A stretch of 64,000 nucleotides of DNA from Catenulispora sp. GP43 (GTDB lineage: Bacteria > Actinomycetota > Actinomycetes > Streptomycetales > Catenulisporaceae), in NCBI RefSeq assembly GCF_041260665.1, contig NZ_JBGCCT010000027.1:97063-161062 (forward strand), given 5' to 3'. This document shows, piece after piece, positions 47,857-56,795 of this stretch. The stretch's first letter is position 1; each line of letters starts with the position of its first letter. The position numbers were made by a program, and so were the translations under genes. The notes under the pieces were generated by a model. It was not told the DNA's origin and ran no database searches. It saw nothing but the letters and a program-made list of their open reading frames with translations.

Positions 47857-48516
47857 ATGACCTCTCATCCGACGCCCGAGCCGCAGGCCGCCGGGGCGAC
47901 CCGCCGGCGCCGCACGCGGCTGGGCGTGATGGGCGGCACCTTCGACCCCGTGCACCACGGCCACCTGGTCGCGGCCAGCGAGGTCGCGAGCCTGTTCGGG
48001 CTCGACGAGGTGGTGTTCGTCCCGACCGGTGAGCCCTGGCAGAAGTCCGAGCGCCGGGTGTCCGCGGCCGAGGACCGGTACCTGATGACGGTGATCGCCA
48101 CCGCCTCCAATCCCCGGTTCTCGGTGAGCCGCGTCGACATCGACCGCGGCGGGCCCACGTACACCATCGACACCCTGCGGGAGCTGTCGGCCGAGCGCGG
48201 CCCGGACACCGACCTGTTCTTCATCACCGGCGCGGACGTGCTGGAGCAGATCTTCTCGTGGCACAACGCCAAGGAGCTGTTCGACCTCGCGCACTTCATC
48301 GGCGTCACCCGTCCGGGCCACCAGCTGGCCGACCCGGGCCTGCCGCCGGGGAAGGCCTCGCTGGTGGAGGTGCCGGCCATGGCGATCTCCTCCACCGGCT
48401 GCCGCGAGCGGGTCCGGCACGGGGAGCCGGTCTGGTACCTGGTGCCCGACGGCATCGTCCAGTACATCAACAAGCGGGGGCTCTATCGGGACACCCCTGG
48501 GACAGGGACGGCATGA
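47857..48516 (+). CDS. nadD: nicotinate-nucleotide adenylyltransferase
   Basis: An NAD-biosynthesis enzyme of 219 residues that adenylates nicotinate mononucleotide. The nucleotidyltransferase motif [12 protein letters not shown] (26-37, with HHGH) is near the N-terminus and the C-terminal [11 protein letters not shown] matches the ISxTxxR motif, with Gly-Cys where Ser/Thr-x is usual. A -10-like TAGGGT ends eight bases before the ATG. The stop overlaps the next gene (ATGA). Confidence 0.94.
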   Translation: MTSHPTPEPQAAGATRRRRTRLGVMGGTFDPVHHGHLVAASEVASLFGLDEVVFVPTGEPWQKSERRVSAAEDRYLMTVIATASNPRFSVSRVDIDRGGPTYTIDTLRELSAERGPDTDLFFITGADVLEQIFSWHNAKELFDLAHFIGVTRPGHQLADPGLPPGKASLVEVPAMAISSTGCRERVRHGEPVWYLVPDGIVQYINKRGLYRDTPGTGTA

Positions 48517-50621
48517 GCTGGCCGGGGGAGAACGATCCGCCGAGCGGCGGCGGAGGAGGACGCGGCCGGCGGCGGCGCGCCGACAGCCCTCCGGAGGACC
48601 CGTATCAGACCGCGCAGAGCCAGGGGCCCAACGCCGGACGGCACGGTTCGGGGGAGTACGAGCGGCCCGCTGAGTACGTGGCCCGGGCCGAGCAGGAGGC
48701 CGCGGCGTACGACCAGTACGGCGGCTACGCGGATCCGGCTTACCAGCAGCCGCAGTACCAGCAAGATCCGTACCAGCAGGGCGCGTACCAGCAGGGCGCG
48801 TACCAACAGGGCGGGTATCAGCAGTACCAAGCCCAGGACTCGTATCAGGCGCAGGATCCCTACCCGGCGCAGGATCCCTACCAGCCGCAGGATCCTTACC
48901 AAACGCAGTCGTACGGATACGGGAGCGCCTATCCCGAAGCGCCTGCCCAGTACCAGAACCTCGACTCCTCGGGTTTCTATCAGCCCACCTACCAGGGTTC
49001 CCAAGCTCCCCCGGTTCCCCAGGCCCCGCAGGCTCCGCAGACTCCGTCCTACGAGCAGTTCCCCCAGCAGCCCGCCTATGAGGACCCGTCCGTCCAGCGT
49101 GTCTCGGCGTTCCCGACGATGCCGGAGCCGGTCGCCGGCTTCGTGCCGGACCCCGAGCCGATACTGACACCGGCACCGGCGCGTGCCGCCGCGGCCGAGC
49201 CCGAGTTCGAGACCAGGACCGAATCCGACGACACCGGCGAGCCCGAGGGCGAGCTGAACAACTGGCTCCAGTTCGTCGGCAGCGACGACCGCCGCGTCGA
49301 GCGCGCCCGGCGCCGCCGCGTCCAGCTGATCTCGCTGGCCGCCGCGCTGGTGCTGCTGGTGGGCGGCGGCGCGTGGGTCCTGTTCAGCGGCGGCGGCGGG
49401 GTGAAGGCGACCGAGACCACGGTCCTGTTCCAGGTCAAGGACCCCAACGGCAACGCGGTCGGCAACGTGGTGCTGGTCGCGGACAAGAACGAGGTGGCCG
49501 GCAAGAGCGACGCGGCCGGCCGGGGTGCGGCGGTGCTGATCCCCTCCGAGCTGAGCGTGGAGTCCGCGGCGCTGGACAGCCAGCCGTTCGGCGGCGCCAT
49601 GCCCAACACCGCGCCGGCCGGCAAGGACGCGCTGACCACGCTGCTCGGCGTGAACGTGGACGGCGTCTGGTCGATGGACGGGCTGACCTTCGCGGCGCTG
49701 CTGAACAACCTGATCGGCGTGACCGTCACCGTGGACCCGGCCTCGGCCGCCGCGGTGCTCGACCCGAGCGGCAAGCCGCTGTTCCAGGCCGGCCCGCAGG
49801 ACATGACCGGCGACAAGGCCGCCTACTACGCCACCTACAAGCCCAAGGGCGAGTCCCCGGACAAGCAGCTGGCCCGCTTCGGCCAGGTCGTGCAGGCCAT
49901 GCTGGCCAAGATCCCGCACCAGGCGAGCACCACCACTGCGGTGCTCAACAGCCTGGCCGCGGTCCCGGACCCGGCGCTGCCCAACGACAAGCTGGCCGCG
50001 ATCCTGACCGCGCTGGGCACCGAGGAGCAGGGCGGCCGGTTCTCCGAGCAGCCGCTGCCGGTGCGCTCCGACGGTACCGGGGTGATGGACCTGGACAAGG
50101 CGTCCGCGGTGGTCAAGAACCTGCTGGACGGCGCGTCCAAGGCCAAGGACAACGGCGGCCTGACCCGGGTCTCGGTGGCCGACGGCACCGGCCGCATGGA
50201 CACCGTCTCCAGCCGCGCGATGGCCGAGTCCAAGCTCGTCGGCGGCGGCTACACCCCGGTGGACCAGGGCGTGACGGCGCAGACGCCGAGCACCTACGTG
50301 ATGGTGCCGTCCCAGGGGGCGACGTCGCTCGGCGACCAGGTGGCGCTGGCGCTGGGGCTGCCGGACAGCGCGGTGCGGGTCACGCCGTTCGACACCACGC
50401 TCACCGACGCCCGGGTGGTGCTCGGCGCGGACTGGACGCAGCTCGGGCAGGTGCCGGCCGACCAGCCGACCACGCCGGACAGCCCGGCCGACAGCGGCGC
50501 CGGCACGGCGTCGGCGCCCGGTGACACCTCCGCCACCGGCGGCGGGCCGACCGACGGGACCAAGGGCAGCACCGGACCCGCCACGCACCGTCCGACCTCG
50601 ACGGGATCCTCGGCGGGCTGA
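48513..50621 (+). CDS. LCP-like membrane protein with Gln/Tyr-rich cytoplasmic region
   Basis: A protein of 702 residues. The cytoplasmic N-terminus (~1-275) is low complexity with repeats of the type [15 protein letters not shown]. One membrane helix follows ([20 protein letters not shown]), then an outside part: an LCP-like domain (~300-480; [20 protein letters not shown] and LIGVTVTVD match the LytR-CpsA-Psr pattern) and a LytR_C-like domain (~560-620; [21 protein letters not shown]). The Arg residues that bind the pyrophosphate lipid in active LCP enzymes are not seen in the expected place ([15 protein letters not shown] instead). It may be a non-catalytic relative. A Thr/Ser/Gly tail ends it. 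Confidence 0.75.
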   Translation: MSWPGENDPPSGGGGGRGRRRRADSPPEDPYQTAQSQGPNAGRHGSGEYERPAEYVARAEQEAAAYDQYGGYADPAYQQPQYQQDPYQQGAYQQGAYQQGGYQQYQAQDSYQAQDPYPAQDPYQPQDPYQTQSYGYGSAYPEAPAQYQNLDSSGFYQPTYQGSQAPPVPQAPQAPQTPSYEQFPQQPAYEDPSVQRVSAFPTMPEPVAGFVPDPEPILTPAPARAAAAEPEFETRTESDDTGEPEGELNNWLQFVGSDDRRVERARRRRVQLISLAAALVLLVGGGAWVLFSGGGGVKATETTVLFQVKDPNGNAVGNVVLVADKNEVAGKSDAAGRGAAVLIPSELSVESAALDSQPFGGAMPNTAPAGKDALTTLLGVNVDGVWSMDGLTFAALLNNLIGVTVTVDPASAAAVLDPSGKPLFQAGPQDMTGDKAAYYATYKPKGESPDKQLARFGQVVQAMLAKIPHQASTTTAVLNSLAAVPDPALPNDKLAAILTALGTEEQGGRFSEQPLPVRSDGTGVMDLDKASAVVKNLLDGASKAKDNGGLTRVSVADGTGRMDTVSSRAMAESKLVGGGYTPVDQGVTAQTPSTYVMVPSQGATSLGDQVALALGLPDSAVRVTPFDTTLTDARVVLGADWTQLGQVPADQPTTPDSPADSGAGTASAPGDTSATGGGPTDGTKGSTGPATHRPTSTGSSAG

Positions 50622-50633
50622 CCGTCCCGCCGC

Positions 50634-50668
50634 CGCGCCGGGAAACCCGGGCCCGGTGCCCCGGCGCG
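50634..50668 (+). terminator. hairpin between the LCP-like gene and rsfS
   Basis: CGCGCCGGG/CCCGGCGCG, a 9-base stem with a 17-base loop that contains a further small palindrome. No T-tract; may only partly terminate. Confidence 0.45.
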
Positions 50669-50718
50669 CATGAGATCCTGGTAACCGCCCAGCAAGCGAC
50701 CACGAACGGAAGAACTAC

Positions 50719-51222
50719 ATGACCGCAACCGACCGCGCCAGGGAGCTCGCCATCGCGGCGGCCCAAGCGGCGTCCGACAAGGTGGCCGACGACATCGTCG
50801 CGTACGACGTGAGCGACGTGTTCGTGATCACCGACGCCTTCGTCCTGGCCTCCGCCAACAGCGACCGCCAGGTGCGCGCGATCGTCGACGGCATCGAGGA
50901 GCGGCTGCTGGAGATCGGCGCCAAGCCGGCACGGCGCGAGGGCGAGCAGGAGGGCCGCTGGGTCCTGCTGGACTACATCGACATCGTGGTGCACGTCCAG
51001 CACGCCGAGGAGCGGACGTACTACTCGCTCGAACGGCTCTGGAAGGACTGCCCGCTCATCGAGCTGCCGGAGTCGGTGACGAACGGCCGCAGCGAGCGGC
51101 CGGCCGGCGCGGCCGCAGCGGTCGCCGGCCAGGCCGAGGACGTCGCGCCCGAGGACGACGGCGCCGAGGAGTTCGACGAGGAGTTCGACGCCGACGACCT
51201 CGCCGGCGGTCCGGGCGCGTGA
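50719..51222 (+). CDS. rsfS: ribosome silencing factor
   Basis: An RsfS/Iojap-family protein of 167 residues that binds L14 on the large subunit and blocks subunit joining during starvation. Conserved blocks: IVAYDVSDVFVITDAFVLAS, RQVRAIVDGIEERL, GRWVLLDYIDIVVHV and YYSLERLWKD. The last ~50 residues form an acidic tail (EEFDEEFDADD) outside the fold. The stop overlaps the next start as GTGA. Confidence 0.95.
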   Translation: MTATDRARELAIAAAQAASDKVADDIVAYDVSDVFVITDAFVLASANSDRQVRAIVDGIEERLLEIGAKPARREGEQEGRWVLLDYIDIVVHVQHAEERTYYSLERLWKDCPLIELPESVTNGRSERPAGAAAAVAGQAEDVAPEDDGAEEFDEEFDADDLAGGPGA

Positions 51223-51989
51223 CCGGGAACCAGGACCGTGACCAGGACCGGGGCGGGGGCATAGGGGCTGGCGTAGAGGCTGGCGCCTCGGCCCCGGACG
51301 GCCCGGTGCCGGCCGAGGCCCCGCCCTCCGGCATGGACCGGGCCGCGCACAAGCCCGGCTCCCGCCAGATCGTGCTCTGGCGCCACGGCCGCACCGCCTG
51401 GAACCTCGAGGGCCGCTTCCAGGGCCAGACCGACATCCCCCTGGACGAGGTCGGCCTGGCGCAGGCCGAGCGCGCCGCGCGGGTCCTGGCGGGCCTGGGC
51501 CCCAGCGCCATCGTGGCCTCCGACCTGATCCGTGCCGCCCGCACCGCCGAGACCCTGGCCCGCCTCACCGACCTGCCGGTCAGCCTCGACGAGGGCCTGC
51601 GCGAAACCTACGCCGGCCGCTGGCAGGGCCTGAACGACGACGAGATCATCGCCCGCTTCCCCGAGGAGTTCGCCTCCTTCCGCCGCGGCGAGCCCATCCG
51701 CCGCGGCGGCGGCGAGCTGGAGGTCGAGGTCGCCGACCGCGTGGTCCCGGCGATCCTGCGCGGCCTGGAGAAGGTCCCGCCCGGCGGCACCCTGGTGGTG
51801 GCCACCCACGGCGGCGCGGCGCGCGTTGCGCTCGGCCGCATGCTGGGGCTGTCGAGCGAGATGTGGAGCGCGCTGGGCGGGCTGTCGAACTGCTGCTGGT
51901 CCATCCTCGGCGAGGCCCGCCGCGGCTGGCGGCTGCTGGAGCACAACGCCGGCACGCTGCTGGAGCCGGTGATCGGCGACGACGAGTAG
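51219..51989 (+). CDS. histidine phosphatase (phosphoglycerate mutase-like)
   Basis: A phosphatase of 256 residues with the RHG motif LWRHGRTAWN (phosphorylated His) and the second active His in VATHGGAARV. An N-terminal ~45-residue extension is Gly/Ala/Asp-rich and unconserved, so a later start such as ATG 51333 is possible. The GTG overlaps the rsfS stop. In Streptomyces a phosphatase of this family also follows rsfS. Substrate unknown. Confidence 0.88.
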   Translation: MTGNQDRDQDRGGGIGAGVEAGASAPDGPVPAEAPPSGMDRAAHKPGSRQIVLWRHGRTAWNLEGRFQGQTDIPLDEVGLAQAERAARVLAGLGPSAIVASDLIRAARTAETLARLTDLPVSLDEGLRETYAGRWQGLNDDEIIARFPEEFASFRRGEPIRRGGGELEVEVADRVVPAILRGLEKVPPGGTLVVATHGGAARVALGRMLGLSSEMWSALGGLSNCCWSILGEARRGWRLLEHNAGTLLEPVIGDDE

Positions 51990-52257
51990 GACGCGCCGGG
52001 GCGGGCGGGCAGGCCGGCACTCCGGGGCGTTGATCGTTCCGCTGCCGGATCGGTCGCCGGCCCCCGCCACCCCCGCGCGCACCCCGCCGATCCGCTGTCG
52101 AAGCCACGCCGGCCGGCCCGCTGCCCGCGCCGCATGCCAGCGCGCTGCCCGCGCCGCGCGCCAGCCCCCGCCGCCACCGCCCGCCGCCACCGCCCGCCGG
52201 GCCCACATCGCGGTCGCCCGAAGCCGCCCCCGCCCGCGCCCCACTACCGTCCTCGGC

Positions 52258-52686
52258 ATGCCGGCCCCCGAACTCCGTCCCGCGACCACCGCCGACCTCG
52301 ACGCGGTCCTGGCCTTCTGGCAGCTGGCCGCCGAGGACGCGCACCGTCCCGCCGACAGCGTCCGCGCGCTCGAAGCCCTCGTCGTCCGCGACCCCGAGGC
52401 GCTGATCCTCGCCGTCGACCCCGCCACCGCCGACCTGCTCGGCACCGTCATCGCCGGCTGGGACGGCTGGCGCTGCCACTTCTACCGCCTCGCCGTCCAC
52501 CCCGGCCACCGCCGCGCGGGCATCGGCCGCCTGCTGGTGGCCGCCGCCGAGGCCCGCTTCCGCGCGCTCGGCGGCACCCGCGCCGACGCCATGGTCCTCG
52601 ACGAGAACGATCTCGCCCACCATGCCTGGCGCTCCGGCGGCTACGCGCCCCAGCCCGAGTGGTCCCGCTGGGTCAAGCCCCTGTGA
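52258..52686 (+). CDS. GNAT family N-acetyltransferase
   Basis: An acetyltransferase of 142 residues: LRPATTADLDAVLAFWQ at the start, the acetyl-CoA loop YRLAVHPGHRRAGIGRLL and the end HHAWRSGGYAPQPEWSRW. TACCGT (52245-52250) ends seven bases before the ATG, so it is probably leaderless. An in-frame upstream extension to 52030 is only Pro/Arg-rich and is not part of the protein. The 268-base gap before it shows nothing else I can assign. Confidence 0.83.
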   Translation: MPAPELRPATTADLDAVLAFWQLAAEDAHRPADSVRALEALVVRDPEALILAVDPATADLLGTVIAGWDGWRCHFYRLAVHPGHRRAGIGRLLVAAAEARFRALGGTRADAMVLDENDLAHHAWRSGGYAPQPEWSRWVKPL

Positions 52687-52716
52687 GCCGATGGATATTT
52701 GCGGCACCCTGGAAGC

Positions 52717-54021
52717 GTGACGGCTGAGATCTTCCATCCCGAGACCTACACCCGCGCCGTCCCCTACGACCGCTTCGCCGAGCTGCGCCGCACCGCGCCG
52801 GTCTGCTGGATCGAGGAGCCGGCGGTCGGCGCGTGGCCGGCCGGGCCCGGGTACTGGGGCGTGTTCGCGCACGCCGACGTCAAGCGCGTCCTGCGCGACC
52901 CGCAGACCTTCTCCTCACACCTGGGCGGCACCCAGATCCGCGACCCCGAGACCCGGGAGGACCTGGGCTTCGTGCGCGCGATGATGCTGAATCAGGACCC
53001 GCCGGCGCAGTCCCGGCTGCGCCGCATCGTGGCGGCCGCCTTCACCCCGCGCGCGATCAGGCGCCTGGAGGAGACCATCGCCGAGCGGGCCCGCGTGCTC
53101 GTGGACGAGGTCCTGCCCGCCGGGCACGCCGACTTCGTCGAGGTCGCCGCCGACCTGCCGGTGTGGACGCTGGCGCGCATCATGGGCGTACCGGACGAGG
53201 ACCGCCGGCTGCTGTACGACTGGGCCAACCGGGTGATCGGATATCAGGACGCGGACTACGCCGGCCTGAGCACCGCCGACGCAGCGGTACTCAGCCCTTT
53301 GGGCCGCGCGGCGCTCGCCGAACGTCCGGCCTCGATGACCCGTCCCGACGGTCGTCCGCTCAGCCCGCGCTCCCGGGCCGGCCTGGCCGACATGTACGCG
53401 TACGCACACGGTCTGGCAGCCGCCACTCCAGTCGGCGCCGAAGAAGACGGCGGCGGCATCGTCGGCCGCCTCCTGGCCGAAGGCCTCACCGACGACGAGT
53501 TCGAGAACATGTTCTTCCTCTTCGCCGTCGCCGGGAACGAAACCCTCCGCAACGGCATCCCCGGCGCGCTCCTCACTCTTCTGGAGCACCCCGACCAGCT
53601 TGACCGACTCCGCCGCGACCCCGGAACCCGCCTCGACCCGGCCGTCGACGAACTCCTGCGCTTCTGGCCGCCGGTCATGCAGTTCCGCCGCACCGCGACC
53701 TGCGACGTCACCCTCGGCGAACAGGAAATACAGATCCGCGCCGGCGACAAGGTCGTGGTCTACCACGCCTCCGCGAACCGCGACGAGACCGTCTTCCCCG
53801 ACCCCGACCGCCTCGACCTCACCCGCAGCCCGAACGACCACGTCACCTTCGGCTTCGGCCCGCACTACTGCCTCGGCGCGCACCTGGCCCGGACCCAGAT
53901 GCGCGCGATGCTCGGCCAGGTCCTCGCGCGGATGCCGCGGATCCGCCTGGACGGCGATCCGGTCCGTCTGACCTCCAACTTCCAGAACGGCCTGAAGCAC
54001 CTGCCGGTCCGCTGGGACTGA
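52717..54021 (+). CDS. cytochrome P450
   Basis: A haem monooxygenase of about 434 residues. The haem-binding loop is FGFGPHYCLGAHLAR with the ligand C385; the I-helix segment is FAVAGNETLRNG, with Asn-Glu-Thr in the oxygen-activation region; the ExxR-type region is DELLRFWPPV. The substrate is unknown. GTG 52717 is preferred; a TTG at 52699 would add six residues. Its stop directly abuts the stop of the convergent Nudix gene. No ferredoxin gene is adjacent. Confidence 0.93.
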   Translation: MTAEIFHPETYTRAVPYDRFAELRRTAPVCWIEEPAVGAWPAGPGYWGVFAHADVKRVLRDPQTFSSHLGGTQIRDPETREDLGFVRAMMLNQDPPAQSRLRRIVAAAFTPRAIRRLEETIAERARVLVDEVLPAGHADFVEVAADLPVWTLARIMGVPDEDRRLLYDWANRVIGYQDADYAGLSTADAAVLSPLGRAALAERPASMTRPDGRPLSPRSRAGLADMYAYAHGLAAATPVGAEEDGGGIVGRLLAEGLTDDEFENMFFLFAVAGNETLRNGIPGALLTLLEHPDQLDRLRRDPGTRLDPAVDELLRFWPPVMQFRRTATCDVTLGEQEIQIRAGDKVVVYHASANRDETVFPDPDRLDLTRSPNDHVTFGFGPHYCLGAHLARTQMRAMLGQVLARMPRIRLDGDPVRLTSNFQNGLKHLPVRWD

Positions 54022-54492
54022 CTAGGCCCCGCGCTCCGCGAGCAAAGCCTCCAACCGGTCGACGAAAGCGGCCTGCGCACTGTTGATCTTTCCGCGGGCC
54101 TCCTCCGGCCCGAACCACTCGCCCCGGTCCACCTCGGGATACTCCCGCAGCACCCCCGACCGCGGCGGCCACTCGAGCTCGAACAGGTTGCTCACCAGCG
54201 CCGTCACGTCGAAGTCCGCCTCGACGCCCCAGGCCGTGACCACCTTCCCGCTCTTCTGCCGCACCGACCCGAGCTCCACCAGGCCGGCGGTGTCGACCAC
54301 CGCCCCGGTCTCCTCCCGCAGTTCGCGCACGGCCGCCGCCATCGCGTCCTCGTCGTCGAGGTACTCGCCCTTGGGGATCGACCAGAAGCCCGCGTCCCGC
54401 TTGGTGAACAGCGGCCCGCCGGGGTGGACGAGCAGCACCCGCAGTTCCCCGTCCTCGAACCGGTACATCAGAATGCCCGCGCTCTGCTTCAC
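54022..54492 (-). CDS. Nudix hydrolase
   Basis: A pyrophosphohydrolase of 156 residues. The Nudix box is complete: G-EYLDD-E-DAMAAAV-REL-REETGA (G-x5-E-x7-REUxEExGU). SAGILMYRFEDGELRVLLVHPGGP and WSIPKGEY resemble members that hydrolyse diadenosine polyphosphates or act as general cleaners. GTG start overlaps the stop of the VOC gene upstream, so the two are translated together. Confidence 0.9.
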   Translation of the reverse strand: MKQSAGILMYRFEDGELRVLLVHPGGPLFTKRDAGFWSIPKGEYLDDEDAMAAAVRELREETGAVVDTAGLVELGSVRQKSGKVVTAWGVEADFDVTALVSNLFELEWPPRSGVLREYPEVDRGEWFGPEEARGKINSAQAAFVDRLEALLAERGA

Positions 54493-54830
54493 CGCGGCAC
54501 CTCCCCGAAGGCGATCTCGCTGCCGTCCGGGTCGAGATACGTGACCTTGCGGACGCCGTTCGCATACGTTTCCTGCTTCGCCGGCTCCACGCCGCGCTCG
54601 GCAGTGCCGGAGAGCACGGTGTCCAAGTCCTCGACGATCAGCGTCTGCAGCGCGTGGCCGGCGTGCTCCGGCCGCTCGACGATGTAGAACAGCCGGCCCT
54701 CGTCCAGCTGCCACACGGCCTCGGTCTCGTGCGGGAAGAACGTCGGGTCGGCGCCGAACAGCTTCCGATACCAGGCCGACGACGCCCCGAAGTCGGCGAC
54801 GGCCACTCCCGCGAACAGGTTCAGACTCAC
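54489..54830 (-). CDS. VOC superfamily (glyoxalase-like) protein
   Basis: A protein of 113 residues with the beta-alpha-beta-beta-beta pattern of VOC proteins: LFAGVAVADFGASSAWYRKLFG and the second half VRKVTYLDPDGSEIAFGEV, ending with the metal-site-like E. Possible roles are a small-molecule binding or resistance protein; no specific one can be given. GTG start chosen at the first residue before the fold. Confidence 0.8.
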   Translation of the reverse strand: MSLNLFAGVAVADFGASSAWYRKLFGADPTFFPHETEAVWQLDEGRLFYIVERPEHAGHALQTLIVEDLDTVLSGTAERGVEPAKQETYANGVRKVTYLDPDGSEIAFGEVPR

Positions 54831-54834
54831 CGGA

Positions 54835-55740
54835 TCAGCCTGCCACGACCAGCACGATCTTCCCCCGCACATGACCGCTTTCGCTCGCCCGGTGCGCCTC
54901 GGCGACCTCGGCGAGCGGGAAGGCCCGAGCGACCGGCAGCGAGAACCGCCCGGCCTCGATCAGCGGGCCGACCTCGGCCAGCGCGTGCAGCGCCCGTCCC
55001 GAATCCCCCCGGCTGAACCGGACGCCGTGCTCCTGCGCCCCGGTGAAATCGGCGATCGTCAGCACGTTGTCGGCGCCGCCGGCGAGCCCGATCAGCTCCG
55101 GCAGCACCCCGCTCCCGGCGGCGTCGAGCGCCAGATCGACCCCGTCGGGGGCCAGCGCGCGCACCCGATCGGCCATCCCCTCGCCGTAGGCGACCGGCTC
55201 GGCGCCGAGCGAGCGCAGGTACTCGTGGTTGGCCGGGCTGGCGGTGCCGATCACCCGCGCCCCCCGCACCGCGGCGAGCTGGACCGCGGCGCTCCCGACC
55301 CCTCCGGAGGCGCCGTTGATCAGCACCGTGCTGCCTTTCTTCACCCCGAGCTGGTCGAGCGAGCGCGTGGCGGTCTCGACGGCGGCGGGCAGCGCTGCGG
55401 CGCCGGTGAAGTCGAGCGAGGCCGGGATCGGCGCGTAGTGCGAGAGCACCACCGACTCGGCCTGCGCGGCCCCGTCCATGGAGAAGCCGACCACCCGATC
55501 GCCGACCGCGACGTCCTCGACCCCGGCGCCGATCTCGTCGACCACCCCCGCGGCTTCGTACCCGAGCGTCTGCGGAAGCTCCTCGTCCATCAGCCCCCTG
55601 CGCTTCTTCCAGTCGCTCGGGTTGACCCCGGCCGCCCGTACCGCGATCCGCACCTGGCCGGGCCCCGGATGCGGTTCGGGCAGGTCCACGAGCTCCAGGA
55701 CGTCCGGCCCTCCGAACCGGCTGAAACGGACAGCCTTCAT
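54835..55740 (-). CDS. NADP-dependent quinone/zinc-less medium-chain oxidoreductase
   Basis: A medium-chain dehydrogenase/reductase of 301 residues, quinone-oxidoreductase-like: KAVRFSRFGGPDVLELVDLP at the start, AAGVNPSDWKKRRG, and the NADPH-binding INGASGGVGSAAVQLAA. No structural-zinc Cys cluster, as expected for the QOR group. ATG with GGAGC upstream. Lies upstream of VOC and Nudix on the same strand and may share their transcript (4 bases between). Confidence 0.88.
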   Translation of the reverse strand: MKAVRFSRFGGPDVLELVDLPEPHPGPGQVRIAVRAAGVNPSDWKKRRGLMDEELPQTLGYEAAGVVDEIGAGVEDVAVGDRVVGFSMDGAAQAESVVLSHYAPIPASLDFTGAAALPAAVETATRSLDQLGVKKGSTVLINGASGGVGSAAVQLAAVRGARVIGTASPANHEYLRSLGAEPVAYGEGMADRVRALAPDGVDLALDAAGSGVLPELIGLAGGADNVLTIADFTGAQEHGVRFSRGDSGRALHALAEVGPLIEAGRFSLPVARAFPLAEVAEAHRASESGHVRGKIVLVVAG

Positions 55741-55830
55741 GGTGTGCTCCGATCTGGGTCCCGGCCGGGTCGACCGCATGCTGGTGCTGGCAAGTCTGGC
55801 GTGCCCGCGGCGCCCGCGCACGTCCCGTGA

Positions 55831-55863
55831 TCAGCCGCGGTCCGTCAGCCGCGGTCCGTCAGC
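55831..55863. repeat. 14-base tandem duplication
   Basis: TCAGCCGCGGTCCG occurs twice in direct succession (55831-55844 and 55845-55858), followed by a partial third copy (TCAGCC), between the oxidoreductase start and the monooxygenase remnant. Confidence 0.8.
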
Positions 55864-55884
55864 CACGGGGCGAGCGCGAGGTCG

Positions 55885-56229
55885 GTGGCCGCGGTGATGT
55901 CGGCGATGGACTTCGACGCGGTCAGCGCGGTCCGCCTCGCCGCCTGGACGCGCGGCCGTGTCAGCCTGGTCGGCGACGCGGCCTCGTGTGTGTCCCTGCT
56001 CGGCGACGGCTCCAGCCTCGCCATCGCCATCGCCGGCGCCCACACGCTCGCCGACAGCCTCGCGAACCACCGCGACACCGCCGACGCGCTCCGCGCCTAC
56101 GAACAGCGGCACCGCAAACTCGTGGCCGCGAAACAACGTACTGTCGGCCTCGCGGCTGCCTGGCTTCGCGAACCCGATCCGAGTAGCGGGGCAACCATGC
56201 CCCCGCCATTCGGCATCGTGCGGGGGTGA
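55885..56229 (+). pseudogene. remnant of a FAD-dependent aromatic monooxygenase
   Basis: About 110 codons resembling only the C-terminal part of PHBH-like FAD monooxygenases: RLAAWTRGRVSLVGDAASC (the GD motif that contacts FAD) followed by LAIAIAGAHTLADSLANH and AYEQRHRKLVAAKQRT. The N-terminal GxGxxG FAD-binding half and the substrate domain are missing, and the preceding 140 bases do not encode them. Typical SLL-(x)-GQGAA reads SLLGDGSSLA. It ends four bases inside the sigma factor region. Confidence 0.7.
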
Positions 56230-56240
56230 AGGGGGTTGGC

Positions 56241-56795
56241 ATGCTCGAAACGAAAGAGCCGTCCGACGACGGCTTCGACCGGTTCATGGCGGAGCGGTGG
56301 CCGCGCATCCTGCGTTCGGCCTTCCTGCTCACCGGCGACCCGCACGACGCCGAGGACCTCGCCCAGGCCGCGTTCGAGCGGGCCTGCGCCTCGTGGGGGA
56401 GGGTACGGCGGGCCGAGAATCCGGACGCGTACCTGCAGCGGGTCCTCCTGAACTGCCATCGCAGCCGGTTCCGCAAACGCCGGGTGCCGGAGTACTCGGT
56501 CGCGGCCGTGCCCGAAGGGCTCCGCCTGGTCGGGGACCACGCCGAGGAGCACGGCGAGCGCGACGTCCTGATGGCCGCGCTGAACGACCTCGCGCCACGG
56601 CAGCGCGCCGTCATAGTCCTGCGGTTCTACGAGGACCTCACCGAGGCGCAGGCGGCCGACGTCCTCCGGTGCTCGGTCGGGACCGTGAAAAGCCAGACCG
56701 CCAAGGCGCTGGCCCGGCTGCGCAGGCACGGGCAGATCGTGGAGTTCGCCCCCACGGCACGCACCACATCCAAGGATCGGGAGGGCGCAGCATGA
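56241..56795 (+). CDS. SigE-family ECF RNA polymerase sigma factor
   Basis: A sigma factor of 184 residues. Region 2: LRSAFLLTGDPHDAEDLAQ then AFERACASWGRV; region 4: PRQRAVIVLRFYEDLTEAQA and LRCSVGTVKSQTAKALARL. It is the same SigE-like group as the gene at 42073-42591. ATG 56241 has GAAGGGGG upstream; GTG 56226 would add five residues. The stop overlaps the next start (ATGA). Confidence 0.9.
   Translation: MLETKEPSDDGFDRFMAERWPRILRSAFLLTGDPHDAEDLAQAAFERACASWGRVRRAENPDAYLQRVLLNCHRSRFRKRRVPEYSVAAVPEGLRLVGDHAEEHGERDVLMAALNDLAPRQRAVIVLRFYEDLTEAQAADVLRCSVGTVKSQTAKALARLRRHGQIVEFAPTARTTSKDREGAA

Noticed and set aside
48740..48910. Tandem DNA repeat or CRISPR-like array
   Set aside because: The periodicity comes from Gln/Tyr/Pro codon repeats inside the LCP-like gene.
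52030..52257. Upstream in-frame extension of the GNAT gene
   Set aside because: It encodes only Pro/Ala/Arg-rich sequence, and a -10 box with a leaderless ATG at 52258 explains the start.
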